Below are positions 23,783-31,732 of a DNA stretch of 37,980 bases, in pieces. The stretch's first letter is position 1, and each line of letters opens with the position of its first letter. The position numbers and the translations under genes were made by a program. The DNA is from a virus. The DNA lies in the IMG/VR virus record IMGVR_UViG_3300044712_002001, positions 1-37,980 of that record; one strand, written 5' to 3'. Below the pieces are notes generated by a model. The model was not told where the DNA came from and did no database searches. It saw only the letters and a program-made list of their open reading frames with translations.

Positions 23783-24380
23783 AAAACCTCCTCACCTTAT
23801 ACTTCCTCATCAGAACCTCAGCCTTACTTGTCCTTAAGCTCATCCCGAAGTTCAGCATCTGGTTCTCCGGGTTCAGGTACCTCTCGGTAGCCAGCAGAAT
23901 AACCGCATCATTCAGTTGCTTCGGAATAGCCGCGGCGGTCTCCCATCCGCAGGTAAACTCAATCTCAACAGCATTAAGCCTGTCGTACACCCCGTAAGTA
24001 TTAATAAAGCGCATCCTGCCCGAAAGATCAATGTTATCAAGCTCGTAATCGGCAGCATCCATAACAGTAAGCACGTTGGCTGAGTTATAATACTTCACCG
24101 ACGAAATAGCCGCCACCGGCCCCCTGGTAATCTCCATCACGCCCCCGTCCGGAAAATCATCCATGTACAGCGTGTAAGTTGCCCGTGCCAGCTGCCTCCC
24201 CGTATCCTCCTGCACCCCGTCAATAACAGCATCGAGAATCTCCTGCAGGTAAGTATCCTGCGTACTGTCCGATTCATCCTGTGCGCCAATATGCAGGTTC
24301 CTTTTGAACACAGCCAGCGACACCGGAGCAAAAATCGGCGCAGTCTTCAGTTTATATCTCGGTTCTTCCATTTTTATCAT
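23781..24380 (-). CDS. Head-tail connector (gp6-like)
   Basis: 199 residues. The segment KRNLHIGAQDESDSTQDTYL, then QEILDAVIDGVQEDTGRQL, followed by TYTLYMDDFP and RGPVAAISSVKYYN, is the recognisable pattern of gp6/phiE125-gp8-type connector proteins. They form the ring below the portal. Start at 24380 or at the second ATG nine bases on. Confidence 0.85.
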   Translation of the reverse strand: MIKMEEPRYKLKTAPIFAPVSLAVFKRNLHIGAQDESDSTQDTYLQEILDAVIDGVQEDTGRQLARATYTLYMDDFPDGGVMEITRGPVAAISSVKYYNSANVLTVMDAADYELDNIDLSGRMRFINTYGVYDRLNAVEIEFTCGWETAAAIPKQLNDAVILLATERYLNPENQMLNFGMSLRTSKAEVLMRKYKVRRF

Positions 24381-24390
24381 TGTTATTTCC

Positions 24391-24440
24391 AGTCCCCGAG
24401 CTGGTCCCCGAGCGCAGTCGAGGGGCAGTCGAGGGGGCGC
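24391..24440. repeat. REP-type repeat between connector genes
   Basis: Contains GGTCCCCGAGCGCAGTCGAG with a truncated copy on each side. It lies in the 68-base gap before the connector gene. Confidence 0.75.
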
Positions 24441-24448
24441 GTTAGATC

Positions 24449-24805
24449 CTATCCCTTCAAATACTTCTTAATCTTCCCCGCCATCGCCTTACTCACACCA
24501 ACATCGAGCAAATCCGCAATAGCCTTCACAGCTTCAACACTCCCGTAACCAGCCTCAAAAAGCTTATCCCTTCCGGGCATATCCTTTGGCAAAGTATTCG
24601 GATCAGCATCTCCGGTCCGGTCCCCGAGCGCAGTCGAGGGGGTCGAGGGGGTCGAAGTGGCCGAACCAAGTTCCCCATCCATTTCCGGCACCACCATTAT
24701 ATAACCCTCCGGCTGAAGCTTTGCAGCCCACTCGGCAGTAATCTCACCAATATCACCCTGGAAGTATCCAAAGGCGCTATGTGGTTTAAGGAATTTAACT
24801 TTCAT
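24449..24805 (-). CDS. Small head protein with helix-hairpin-helix-like C-terminus
   Basis: 118 residues. An N-terminal small beta domain (MKVKFLKPHSAFGYFQGDIG, then AAKLQPEGYIMVV) resembles the short proteins encoded next to capsid genes in many phages. Residues about 48-66 (TSTPSTPSTALGDRTG) are encoded by a REP insertion and form a linker. The C-terminal 45 residues look like a helix-hairpin-helix (LFEAGYGSVEAVKAIADLLD). Function unknown; probably a head or connector accessory. Confidence 0.65.
   Translation of the reverse strand: MKVKFLKPHSAFGYFQGDIGEITAEWAAKLQPEGYIMVVPEMDGELGSATSTPSTPSTALGDRTGDADPNTLPKDMPGRDKLFEAGYGSVEAVKAIADLLDVGVSKAMAGKIKKYLKG
24612..24660. repeat. REP-type repeat in frame inside the small head gene
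   Basis: CCGGTCCCCGAGCGCAGTCG followed by two GGGGGTCGA units. It is translated as a Ser/Thr/Pro linker and does not break the reading frame. Confidence 0.8.
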
Positions 24806-24825
24806 TGTTTTTGTTTTAAGTATTG

Positions 24826-24856
24826 AAAAAAGAGCCTGCCTGAGCAGACAGGCTCT
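24826..24856 (-). terminator. Rho-independent-type terminator after the capsid gene
   Basis: Arms 24831-24838 and 24849-24856 pair as AGAGCCTG/CAGGCTCT with a 10-base loop. On the minus strand the stem is followed by a run of T. It probably reduces transcription beyond the major capsid gene so that capsid mRNA is in excess. Confidence 0.8.
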
Positions 24857-24893
24857 AACCCTAACTAACCTAACCTATGAAAAGAACTCCCTG

Positions 24894-26360
24894 CTAAACA
24901 GTTGTTGCATCCTTGCAAGCAGCAAAGGCTTCAGGCTGAAGTATGCCAACATCGCCGTAACCTATAACAGTAATCTCAAGCTCTGCCTTCTTCTTCAGTG
25001 AGTACGGATCCACGATTATGTCGAGATTACCCCACTGGCCCAGGTAAAGTTTACTGAAGTCACCGAATATAATTGCTGAGCAAAGCTCGCTCTGGTTGCC
25101 CTTTGTAAGATTGCTCGGAACAGCATTGGTAACCATGGCAGGGTAACCGTTCATTTCGTTACCAATCCATATATACTGTGCGTTGCCGCTTGTCTTCTCA
25201 GTCTGCTTCAGCTTACCCCTTACCTTGGCATTTGTAAGGTAGTACATTGAATTGCCCTCGGCGTTATCAATTGCAACCTCAGTCTCAAGATCAATAATAG
25301 TCTTCCATATCGGAGCGCCACCATTAGTCCCAATTACAACAGCGCCAATACCAACCTTATTAAGAATACCCCTTGGGGTCGGAGGTGTGCCCGATCCGTT
25401 AATGGCAGCTTCCTGGTATGCGTGTGCATGAGCTGCAACAAGTGCATCCTCAATAAGAGCTTCAATATCAGGTGAGCTCTGTCTTACAAGCTGCATCGAA
25501 AGAGCGCCGGTAACCTGCAGTCTTTTGGGCTGCATTATAAACTGGTCAAAAGTCATCTTTGTGGCAGTATCCTCACCATCTTCAGCAAGCCAGCTGGCAG
25601 TAAAAGCGCCACCTTCAACAAGTGGAAGATCACCTCTTAAACCCGTAAGAAACTTGGCGCCCATTCCCGGAAGCAGAATCTTATTTCTCAAAGCATCAAA
25701 ATAAAGCAAAGGCTCATTTTCTTTGAGGTAACCACCATCAGCAACAGCTGTAATGTTCTGTCCTGTCGAAGCACGGTGCATAGCCTTTCTGCTCAGAAGC
25801 ATGTAAGGAACACCAAACCCGGTAATACTTCCACCCAGTTCACGGGCTTCTTTAACAGCTTCCTGGTGCATCTCAAGCTCAACACCCTCAAGACCGCTCT
25901 TTGTTCCTGCAGCCAGAATGGCTTTTCTGAAAGAATACCTTTCAATATCCCTCTTATCACCTTTCGAAAGATCAACGCCGTTAATCAGCGCGTGTCTCTT
26001 AGAAACTTCTTCCTGCTGAAGTGCAAGCATCAGATCATTGTTAACCTTTTCAAATTGCGGATACTGTGCCTGCCAAAGATTTCTCTCTTCTTCTGTAAAT
26101 TCGGCAATCTTTTTATCCTTTAAAGGCTCGAGTAACTTTATAATCTCTGCCTGTTTCTGGCGGAGCTCCTTACTCGATTCAGATACGGTATTGTTAATAC
26201 CTGTAACCAGTGGTGCGGCAAAAGCCAAACCAAGTGGCAGTTGTGTGGCAACAAGCCCTATCGAGCCTGCAACGAACGGGTCCACGTCGATCATAATGCC
26301 TGCTACCGCAAAGGCCATAACCATGCAGACCATCAATAAAACCCAGCTTTTTGTTTTCAT
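24894..26360 (-). CDS. HK97-fold major capsid protein with hydrophobic N-terminus
   Basis: 488 residues. Residues about 125-480 read as an HK97-type capsid: GGSITGFGVPYMLL, a long spine-helix region, QVTGALSMQLVRQSSPDIEA, a PRGILNKVGI loop, and a C-terminal P-domain with IFGDFSKLYLGQWG. Residues about 55-125 are a charged helical delta/scaffold region that the protease should remove. Unusually, residues 5-25 and 30-52 are strongly hydrophobic (VLLMVCMVMAFAVAGIMI and a second segment), like membrane helices. The neighbouring protease, portal and terminase confirm the call. Confidence 0.9.
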   Translation of the reverse strand: MKTKSWVLLMVCMVMAFAVAGIMIDVDPFVAGSIGLVATQLPLGLAFAAPLVTGINNTVSESSKELRQKQAEIIKLLEPLKDKKIAEFTEEERNLWQAQYPQFEKVNNDLMLALQQEEVSKRHALINGVDLSKGDKRDIERYSFRKAILAAGTKSGLEGVELEMHQEAVKEARELGGSITGFGVPYMLLSRKAMHRASTGQNITAVADGGYLKENEPLLYFDALRNKILLPGMGAKFLTGLRGDLPLVEGGAFTASWLAEDGEDTATKMTFDQFIMQPKRLQVTGALSMQLVRQSSPDIEALIEDALVAAHAHAYQEAAINGSGTPPTPRGILNKVGIGAVVIGTNGGAPIWKTIIDLETEVAIDNAEGNSMYYLTNAKVRGKLKQTEKTSGNAQYIWIGNEMNGYPAMVTNAVPSNLTKGNQSELCSAIIFGDFSKLYLGQWGNLDIIVDPYSLKKKAELEITVIGYGDVGILQPEAFAACKDATTV

Positions 26361-26387
26361 CTTTTTTTAAATTATTGTTTTCATTAT

Positions 26388-27173
26388 TTAATTTGCCTTT
26401 ACGGCCTTTATCCTCTTCCTTGCTTCAGCCTGCTGCTTCTCAATTAAATCAGCCAGCTCCTTCTGTGCCATCTCATCCATCAGCATCTTCCTCACCTTGT
26501 CAGGGTCAGTCTCTCTTATCTCCACATCCTTGCCTTCGAGCAGGTCGAGCACATCCTTCACCCTCATGTTCTCAATCTGGCTCAGCCTCCACTTGCCACC
26601 CAGTGCCCTGTGAGCGTAGGTAATTGCAGCAGCAGTCTGGCTTCTCATGCTCTTCTTTATGGCATCGGGGTTGCTCGGAATGCTCACAATCGAATACTCC
26701 CACAGCTCCTGCCCGGCAAAATAGAAAGTCTCATTCGCCCTGCCTTCAGCCTCTTCACCTGCACCCCAGCGCCCCACCCCGAAATCATCGAAGCCCACCG
26801 AAGTAGCCCTCAGGGTACCAAGTATTATTTTCCTGAAAACCTTATCGGCAACCAGGTTCAGATCTGCAGGCTCAAAGTGCGGATGCCCCACAAGCATTCT
26901 CACACCCTCGTTATCCTCCACCGCAATACCCTTATCCATTGCAATCACATCATCCGGATCCGGAGGGTTGCACATATCCCCGTAAAGGTTATGCATGTAA
27001 CCCACCACCGGGTTCTTCCTGAAGTTCTCGAGCCTCCAGTTATCCTGGTTAAGAACCGTCCGGTGCCGGTCCCTCGTCGGAGTTGAGAGAATCATCGGAA
27101 TAATCCTTGTCTCGCTCACATCCTGCGGAATCTCCCTTACCTGTCCGAATGTTATTTTTCTGCTCATCGTCAT
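26388..27173 (-). CDS. HK97-type prohead protease
   Basis: 261 residues. The herpes/HK97 protease pattern is visible: DRHRTVLNQDNWRLENFRKN, the His in VVGYMHNLYG, the catalytic-Ser region LRATSVGFDD, and LWEYSIVSIPSNPDA. The C-terminal 80 residues are helical and charged, possibly a self-cleaved or scaffold-binding tail. It matures the capsid protein encoded just downstream. Confidence 0.9.
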   Translation of the reverse strand: MTMSRKITFGQVREIPQDVSETRIIPMILSTPTRDRHRTVLNQDNWRLENFRKNPVVGYMHNLYGDMCNPPDPDDVIAMDKGIAVEDNEGVRMLVGHPHFEPADLNLVADKVFRKIILGTLRATSVGFDDFGVGRWGAGEEAEGRANETFYFAGQELWEYSIVSIPSNPDAIKKSMRSQTAAAITYAHRALGGKWRLSQIENMRVKDVLDLLEGKDVEIRETDPDKVRKMLMDEMAQKELADLIEKQQAEARKRIKAVKAN

Positions 27174-27198
27174 CCAGTTTATATTTTAATTCCACATC

Positions 27199-27223
27199 CG
27201 GTCCCTGAGCGCAGTCGAAGGGG
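27199..27223. repeat. REP-type repeat between portal and protease
   Basis: CCGGTCCCTGAGCGCAGTCG followed by AAGGGG, the best-preserved copy of the repeat, in the 68-base gap between the two genes. Confidence 0.8.
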
Positions 27224-27241
27224 CGCGCAGGCCCTGTGGGA

Positions 27242-28501
27242 TTATTCTCCTTTATTCTTATTCTTCTCCGTCTCACTCGTCGCACTAAGCGGCGTATTCT
27301 TCCCCGACAAAAATGCCGGATCAATCGGCACATCCAGTCCCTCAAGCGGCGGAAGCAGCTCAATCGTCCTCGCCTCGTTCCTCGTCATAATGCCGGTGCT
27401 AACAAGAGTCTGCTCATATGCAGCCCTCGTCTTCATGTCGGCCCTCAGCAGGCTGTCCATGTTATATTTTATTGAAATTGTACCCCTGTCTTTCCTGTTA
27501 ACAAGCTTGGCTTCAAGCTCAACCTCCTGCCTCTTAAGCAGCGGGCGCAAAGTATATTTCACAAACTGAAGGTCGAGCTGCTCGCCATTGCTGAACGTGC
27601 CCCTCGAAAGCTCTGCCAGGAATGTAGGCGGAACATTAAAAAACCTTGCAATCTCCTGTATCTGAAAAACCCTTGTTTCAATAAACTGCGCATCGTTTGG
27701 AGCCACACCAATAGGCTTGTACTTCATTCCGTACTCCAGTATCGGGGTGGTATGGTCGCCAACCGGACCGCCGTAATAAGTATCCCACCTCTTCTTCCAT
27801 GCCGCAAACTGCTTGTCGTCCATCGTACCCTCGGTCTCAAGCGTTCCCTTAAGGTTTCCGCCCTTGCCGAAAAAGTCAGCACCGAAATGTTCCGAAGCCA
27901 ATCCCAGTCCAATAGCCTCGCGTGCAGCCGAAATAGTGCTTAAACCCGTATATCCGTTAAGCGAAATATTCTTGAAGTGAATAATCTCCCAGTACATGAA
28001 CGTACCATGGATGTCCATCTCATTGTCATCAATCACGTAGAAAGGTTCGCGGTTAAGAATCTTCAGCCTCCAACAGCCGGGGTTAATAGGAATCAGTTCC
28101 GTGGGCTCCCCTTTGAAGTCGAAAATAATAACCGCAATGGCATCACCCCGCAGCTGCACCCTGGCATTCATCATCTCCGTAAAAGAGAAGCTGTTCATAA
28201 ACTTATTTGGAGCATGAAGCAGAGAATGAATAGAACCACCCGTCAGATCCTCGCGCTTGCCATCCTTCGTCCGCACAACATTGCACTGCAGCGATGCAGG
28301 CTGTTCGCTCAGAAGACGCACGCACGCATAAACAGCCGAAAGCTTCGAAGCATTTGAGGCGCTAACCGCCACACCAGCTGCCGAAGCAATACCGAAGTCA
28401 GGTTTATATTCATTAACCGGCATAACGAAAGTCCCGCGGCGCATAATGTCGTATGCCGTGCGGAACCTGTCGGAGAGTTTCATTCTGGGAGCTTTACCCA
28501 T
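27242..28501 (-). CDS. Portal protein (HK97 family)
   Basis: 419 residues with the classic phrases of HK97-type portals: SKLSAVYACVRLLSEQPASL, LLHAPNKFMNSFSFTEMM, ELIPINPGCWRL, GLSTISAAREAIGLGLASE, and ARFFNVPPTFLAELSRGTFS. It forms the dodecameric channel for DNA packaging. The start at 28501 gives a normal family length. Confidence 0.95.
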   Translation of the reverse strand: MGKAPRMKLSDRFRTAYDIMRRGTFVMPVNEYKPDFGIASAAGVAVSASNASKLSAVYACVRLLSEQPASLQCNVVRTKDGKREDLTGGSIHSLLHAPNKFMNSFSFTEMMNARVQLRGDAIAVIIFDFKGEPTELIPINPGCWRLKILNREPFYVIDDNEMDIHGTFMYWEIIHFKNISLNGYTGLSTISAAREAIGLGLASEHFGADFFGKGGNLKGTLETEGTMDDKQFAAWKKRWDTYYGGPVGDHTTPILEYGMKYKPIGVAPNDAQFIETRVFQIQEIARFFNVPPTFLAELSRGTFSNGEQLDLQFVKYTLRPLLKRQEVELEAKLVNRKDRGTISIKYNMDSLLRADMKTRAAYEQTLVSTGIMTRNEARTIELLPPLEGLDVPIDPAFLSGKNTPLSATSETEKNKNKGE

Positions 28502-28751
28502 TACTTGCCAAACTTTAAATCCGTTTCATCACATCAAAAAAGTTACCTACTAAAAGCAGATTCAAAGTTCATCCACCCAAATCAGAATTTTATGGAACAA
28601 TGTTTACGTGTTTCAAATTCCCCTCCTCGGAGGGGCAAGGGGTGGGTTTTTATAAATAAAAAAGCCGGGCTAATCACTCCCGGCTTCAGGTCAGTTGAAA
28701 ACAAGTTACACCATAGGCATCTATAGTCTGGTTAATACTAAAAATTGATTA
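28502..28751. other. Non-coding spacer upstream of the portal gene
   Basis: No supported gene in these 250 bases. They hold a G/C-run dispersed repeat (about 28617-28651, CCCCTCCTCGGAGGGGCAAG then GGGTGGGTT) and the terminator at 28658-28686. The rest is AT-rich and may carry a promoter for the portal-capsid genes, but I cannot point to convincing boxes. Confidence 0.6.
28658..28686 (-). terminator. Terminator between the packaging and head genes
   Basis: AAGCCGGG (28662-28669) pairs with CCCGGCTT (28679-28686) around a 9-base loop. On the minus strand the stem is followed by six T. It would end transcripts that come from the terminase side. Confidence 0.8.
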
Positions 28752-29051
28752 TTACTTACTTGAATTTATAATTGTAGCACTTTCCTCCCGCTCATATAAA
28801 TCGTGTACATAGCCCCACTTCATAGTATATACTTTCCCTCTTTCAATCTTAGCAGATTCCTCTTTTGTTAATCCTGTAACTGCTATTTTTCCGAAAGGAC
28901 TTCTGAAGAAATGCTTCTCACCTCTTCTGTAATAATATTCAAAACTGCCCCCGTTCGGCTCAGTTATTTCCTTCCCTAAATCCTCAGGTTTTATACGGGC
29001 AACAGTTTTCCCGTTTACAATAATTGAATGCACTGCGCCAATTTTTGCCAT
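28752..29051 (-). CDS. Hypothetical small protein (99 aa)
   Basis: A basic alpha-beta protein: VHSIIVNGKTVARIKPEDLG, then YYYRRGEKHFFRSPFGKIAV. No motif known to me. It lies between the terminase and portal genes and just before a terminator, and may be a packaging accessory or an acquired gene. Confidence 0.65.
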   Translation of the reverse strand: MAKIGAVHSIIVNGKTVARIKPEDLGKEITEPNGGSFEYYYRRGEKHFFRSPFGKIAVTGLTKEESAKIERGKVYTMKWGYVHDLYEREESATIINSSK

Positions 29052-29083
29052 AATGAAGTATTTAAGTATAAAGATAAAACTTA

Positions 29084-29326
29084 TTATTTATTCAGTCTTT
29101 GTCTGAAACTATCATAGCTCGAATACCTCAGCTCATTAAAAACCGCATGAAACTTTTCATTCAGCACATCGAACACCGCCTCGCGGCTCACCTTAGGGTC
29201 ATCATGTCGCCTCGCCTGCAGCTCCTCCCAGAAAACCTCCGCGAAACCCGCATGCGTAAACATCCGTATAACCTGTGCATCAACCTCGATTTTGCTAACC
29301 CTCGGCTTTTCATAGGTATTCTTCAT
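29084..29326 (-). CDS. Hypothetical small helical protein (80 aa)
   Basis: Mainly helical, with many charged residues (FAEVFWEELQARRHDDPKVS). No family recognised. It lies between the large terminase and the 99-residue gene, separated from the terminase by a dispersed repeat. Confidence 0.65.
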   Translation of the reverse strand: MKNTYEKPRVSKIEVDAQVIRMFTHAGFAEVFWEELQARRHDDPKVSREAVFDVLNEKFHAVFNELRYSSYDSFRQRLNK

Positions 29327-29356
29327 TTATAGTAAGTTAATTTCATCCAGTAATAT

Positions 29357-29397
29357 TTCCCCCCTTGGGGGGAAAGCCGCGAAGCGGAAAGGGGGTT
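29357..29397. repeat. G/C-run dispersed repeat, copy 4
   Basis: TTCCCCCCTTGGGGGGAAAG followed by CCGCGAAGCGGAAAGGGGG, ending at the terminase stop codon. Same layout as the copies at 19.7, 23.7 and 28.6 kb. Confidence 0.75.
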
Positions 29398-31062
29398 CTA
29401 CAAAAACCTCAACGAATGATCCTTATAAATCTCCTTATCCTCCCCCGTAGTAATAGTCAAATGTTCGCCCAGCGCAATAATAGCCGCAACCACCCCGTCG
29501 ATCTTCTCGCTGCTCCGCTTCTTATCGGGCGATATATTATAGTTCTTGTCAATGTACACAACCACGTTGCGCATCTGCCACCTTAGCACCGGGTTATTAA
29601 AGTGCTCCAGCTGCCCGCTTATAACAAGCTTCTCAAACTCCTTCGTCGGAGCGCTCATATTAACATGCGCCTGCGAGTACGGGTCGAGCCTTCCAACCGG
29701 AAAACCCCCCTTAATAATATTCTGGATCGTGCCATGATGCGCCATGTGAGGGTCGTATGCGAAGCCCGTAACATCAAACCCCTTCAGAATCTCAAGCACA
29801 TCCTGGCTCAGAAAGTCCGGATCAATAACCCCGCCCGGCACAATAGTCACATGTCCCTCCTTGGCCCAGCGCTGGTAGTCAACACGGTCCTCCTTCTGTT
29901 TTGCTTTTTCCTCCGGAAGCCAGAACCACCACCTCATAGCATTAAACTCAGGGAAGTACAGCGCCAGCGAAGTAAGGTCAACATGCGATGAAAGGTCGAG
30001 CCCCGCCGTGCACTGCTTCCCCGCCAGGTCGTCGATGTTCATACCACGCGTGCAGGCCATCCACTTCTCATCCGGAATCCATACCTCCGGAGCATCAACC
30101 CATAAATTAAGGTTCTTTGTTTTAAAGCTTACCTCCTTCGTTGAAGAGTTCAGCGCCCCCTGGAACTCAGCCATAAACCTGTCGGGCAGAACGCTCACCC
30201 CCCAGTTCGGGTTCGCCTTTCTCCACATCAGCGGATCCTTCCAGTCGTCACCCTCATCGAGCGTGTATATAATAGCGAAAGTATCATCCTGCTTTTTGAT
30301 ACCCTTCAGAATCTCAATGCAAAGATTGCGGTACTCGTAGCACGGCAGGTTCTTATCCCTCCCCGAAGTAGTAATAATGAAAATCAGCGGCTGAGTCCTG
30401 TTAACCGTCGCCGACTGAATATTCTCGAACACCTCATAGTTCTTCCAGGTAAACACATGGAACTCATCAAAGATCGCCCCGTGCGGGTTAACCCCTTCAA
30501 TACTCTCTGAGTCGCGGCCAATAGGCTCCATCTTCGAGCCCGTAGCCGCAATACTGATGTTCTTCGTCAGAACCCTGGCACGCTTTGCCAGCGCCGGAGA
30601 TTTCTCAATCATCCTCTTCGCCTTGTCGAAGCATATCCTCGCCTGCTTCTCCATAGTGGCAGCACAGTAAACCTCGGCCTCCTCCTCCTTATCCCAGAAG
30701 AAAAGCTCATTGGCAATAAACGAAGCGAAAGTAGTCTTCCCGTTCTTCTTCGGAATTTCAATATATGCATAGTTGAACCGCCTCGTGTTATCCTTCTTCT
30801 TCCACCCGTAAACAATATAGATAATGGCAGCCTCCCATCCCTCGGGAATAAACGGCACCCAGTTGCGCTTGTCAGGACAATGCTTCACAAACTGCCCGAA
30901 CGAAAAAGCATACTCAGCCGCCCGCTTGTCGAAGAACCACCCATTCTCAGGCGCAACCACAAGATCGCGCTGGTGCCTCTCGAAAGTAAGCCGCGTAGTA
31001 GCGCTCACCACCACCTTGCCCGAAAGCACATCGTTAATATATTTCTCAGCCGCTTTAATCAT
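29398..31062 (-). CDS. terL: Terminase large subunit (Terminase_1 type)
   Basis: 554 residues from the ATG at 31062. ATPase: Walker A-like EIPKKNGKTTF (about 102-112) and Walker B HGAIFDEFHVF (about 194-204), followed by the coupling ITTSG. Nuclease: acidic GLDLSSHVDLTSL (about 354-366), YDPHM, and KIDGVVAAIIA near the C-terminus. It cuts and translocates DNA into the prohead. It is separated from the small subunit by 6.4 kb of extra genes, which is unusual. An ATG 24 bases upstream is also possible. Confidence 0.95.
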   Translation of the reverse strand: MIKAAEKYINDVLSGKVVVSATTRLTFERHQRDLVVAPENGWFFDKRAAEYAFSFGQFVKHCPDKRNWVPFIPEGWEAAIIYIVYGWKKKDNTRRFNYAYIEIPKKNGKTTFASFIANELFFWDKEEEAEVYCAATMEKQARICFDKAKRMIEKSPALAKRARVLTKNISIAATGSKMEPIGRDSESIEGVNPHGAIFDEFHVFTWKNYEVFENIQSATVNRTQPLIFIITTSGRDKNLPCYEYRNLCIEILKGIKKQDDTFAIIYTLDEGDDWKDPLMWRKANPNWGVSVLPDRFMAEFQGALNSSTKEVSFKTKNLNLWVDAPEVWIPDEKWMACTRGMNIDDLAGKQCTAGLDLSSHVDLTSLALYFPEFNAMRWWFWLPEEKAKQKEDRVDYQRWAKEGHVTIVPGGVIDPDFLSQDVLEILKGFDVTGFAYDPHMAHHGTIQNIIKGGFPVGRLDPYSQAHVNMSAPTKEFEKLVISGQLEHFNNPVLRWQMRNVVVYIDKNYNISPDKKRSSEKIDGVVAAIIALGEHLTITTGEDKEIYKDHSLRFL

Positions 31063-31087
31063 AAATTCAAAACTTAACACTATCACA

Positions 31088-31137
31088 CCCTAACATCCGA
31101 TAGCAGTAACTTTGCTACTGCTATCAGGTAGTTAGGT
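31088..31137. repeat. attC-like palindrome next to the large terminase gene
   Basis: CCCTAAC (31088-31094) and GTTAGGT (31131-31137) form the outer pair. GATAGCAGTA (31099-31108) and TACTGCTATC (31116-31125) form a perfect 10-bp inner stem with a 7-base loop, and short unpaired spacers lie between. This is the R''-L''-loop-L'-R' plan of integron attC sites with RYYYAAC/GTTRRRY-like ends. A further 12-bp inverted repeat (31128-31139 with 31180-31191) joins it to the next half-site. Confidence 0.55.
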
Positions 31138-31181
31138 TGCATGGCACGGGCCGTACCCCGCAAAAGTCTTGCACCACGACA

Positions 31182-31201
31182 ACCTAACTACAGGTAGAAG
31201 C
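31182..31201. repeat. attC-like half-site left of the zinc-ribbon gene
   Basis: ACCTAAC (31182-31188) followed by CAGGTAGAAGC (31191-31201). Its GGTAGAAGC pairs perfectly with GCTTCTACC at 31593-31601, on the other side of the 104-residue gene. Confidence 0.5.
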
Positions 31202-31226
31202 AAAAAAGCCCCTGCGCACAACGGCT

Positions 31227-31541
31227 CTACCGAGCCGGGACGGTTGGGCCGCTGGTTTGTAGGTTCATAAAGATTCCGTTTTCATAGGACACTCCAAGTT
31301 TTTTAAGCCTTTCCGTTGCATCCTCAATCGTGTAAACAGCATCCGTAATCTGGTCTTTAAGTTCAGATATTTCTTCATCCCTTTCGATCTCAGCTTCTTC
31401 TTCTCTGCCACACTTCGGACAGATTACTTTGTTCGGATACCACTTCTCTGATCCGTGACCATCGTTAAGATCAAACCATCCTCCGCAATGCAAACAGGGA
31501 GTTGGCATTTCCATTTCTTCAGATAATTCCATGTCTTCCAT
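31227..31541 (-). CDS. Cassette gene: small zinc-ribbon protein (104 aa)
   Basis: An acidic protein with two Cys-x2-Cys pairs, PCLHCGG and VICPKCGRE (about 16-46), then a coiled-coil-like helix. The last codons and the stop lie in a hairpin (CGGCTC/GAGCCG, 31222-31237) shared with the end of the 136-residue gene, so its C-terminus (PTVPAR) is encoded by repeat sequence. The gene is flanked by half attC-like sites. Function unknown; zinc ribbon suggests nucleic-acid binding. Confidence 0.65.
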   Translation of the reverse strand: MEDMELSEEMEMPTPCLHCGGWFDLNDGHGSEKWYPNKVICPKCGREEEAEIERDEEISELKDQITDAVYTIEDATERLKKLGVSYENGIFMNLQTSGPTVPAR

Positions 31542-31592
31542 TTTACTCGTATTTTAAATTAGAAACTAAAAATTCCTTCGCTTCGCTTTTCT

Positions 31593-31615
31593 GCTTCTAC
31601 CAGTGTCCGTTATGG
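31593..31615. repeat. attC-like half-site right of the zinc-ribbon gene
   Basis: GCTTCTACCAGTGTCCGTTA at 31593 onward, ending in GTTATGG (31609-31615). The same words recur at 32446-32466 (CTTCTACCAGTGTCCGTTAG), so the two junctions share ancestry. Confidence 0.5.
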
Positions 31616-31689
31616 TTAAAGCAACGCATGAGCTAAACCGTCCCTGCATGCGCTCCCGCTCGGTTTCTCCGAAACCGTGATGGAAAACA

Positions 31690-31725
31690 AACCACTGCAC
31701 CTGCAAAAAAGCAAGTGCAATGGTT
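31690..31725 (-). terminator. Hairpin after the 74-residue cassette gene
   Basis: A 15-bp stem, 31690-31704 with 31711-31725, and a loop of six A (plus strand). The two imperfect positions become G-U pairs only in minus-strand RNA, the direction of the genes. A T-rich stretch follows on that strand. It is probably a terminator or an mRNA-stabilising hairpin. A second hairpin, CGGTTTC/GAAACCG, lies at 31661-31677. Confidence 0.6.
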
Positions 31726-31732
31726 ATGTTAA

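Noticed and set aside
24859-24880. Telomere-like or CRISPR-like repeat (CCTAA words)
   Set aside because: Just a few imperfect units after the capsid terminator, with no spacer structure and no second copy.
27049-27363. Minus-strand open frame overlapping the portal end
   Set aside because: It is an alternative frame across the portal 3' end and a REP repeat; no conserved features and no coupling.
31087-31226. Simple rho-independent terminator as the only explanation for the palindromes by terL
   Set aside because: The 10-bp stem lacks a T-run on the coding strand and is enclosed by CCTAAC/GTTAGG ends matching the other junctions.
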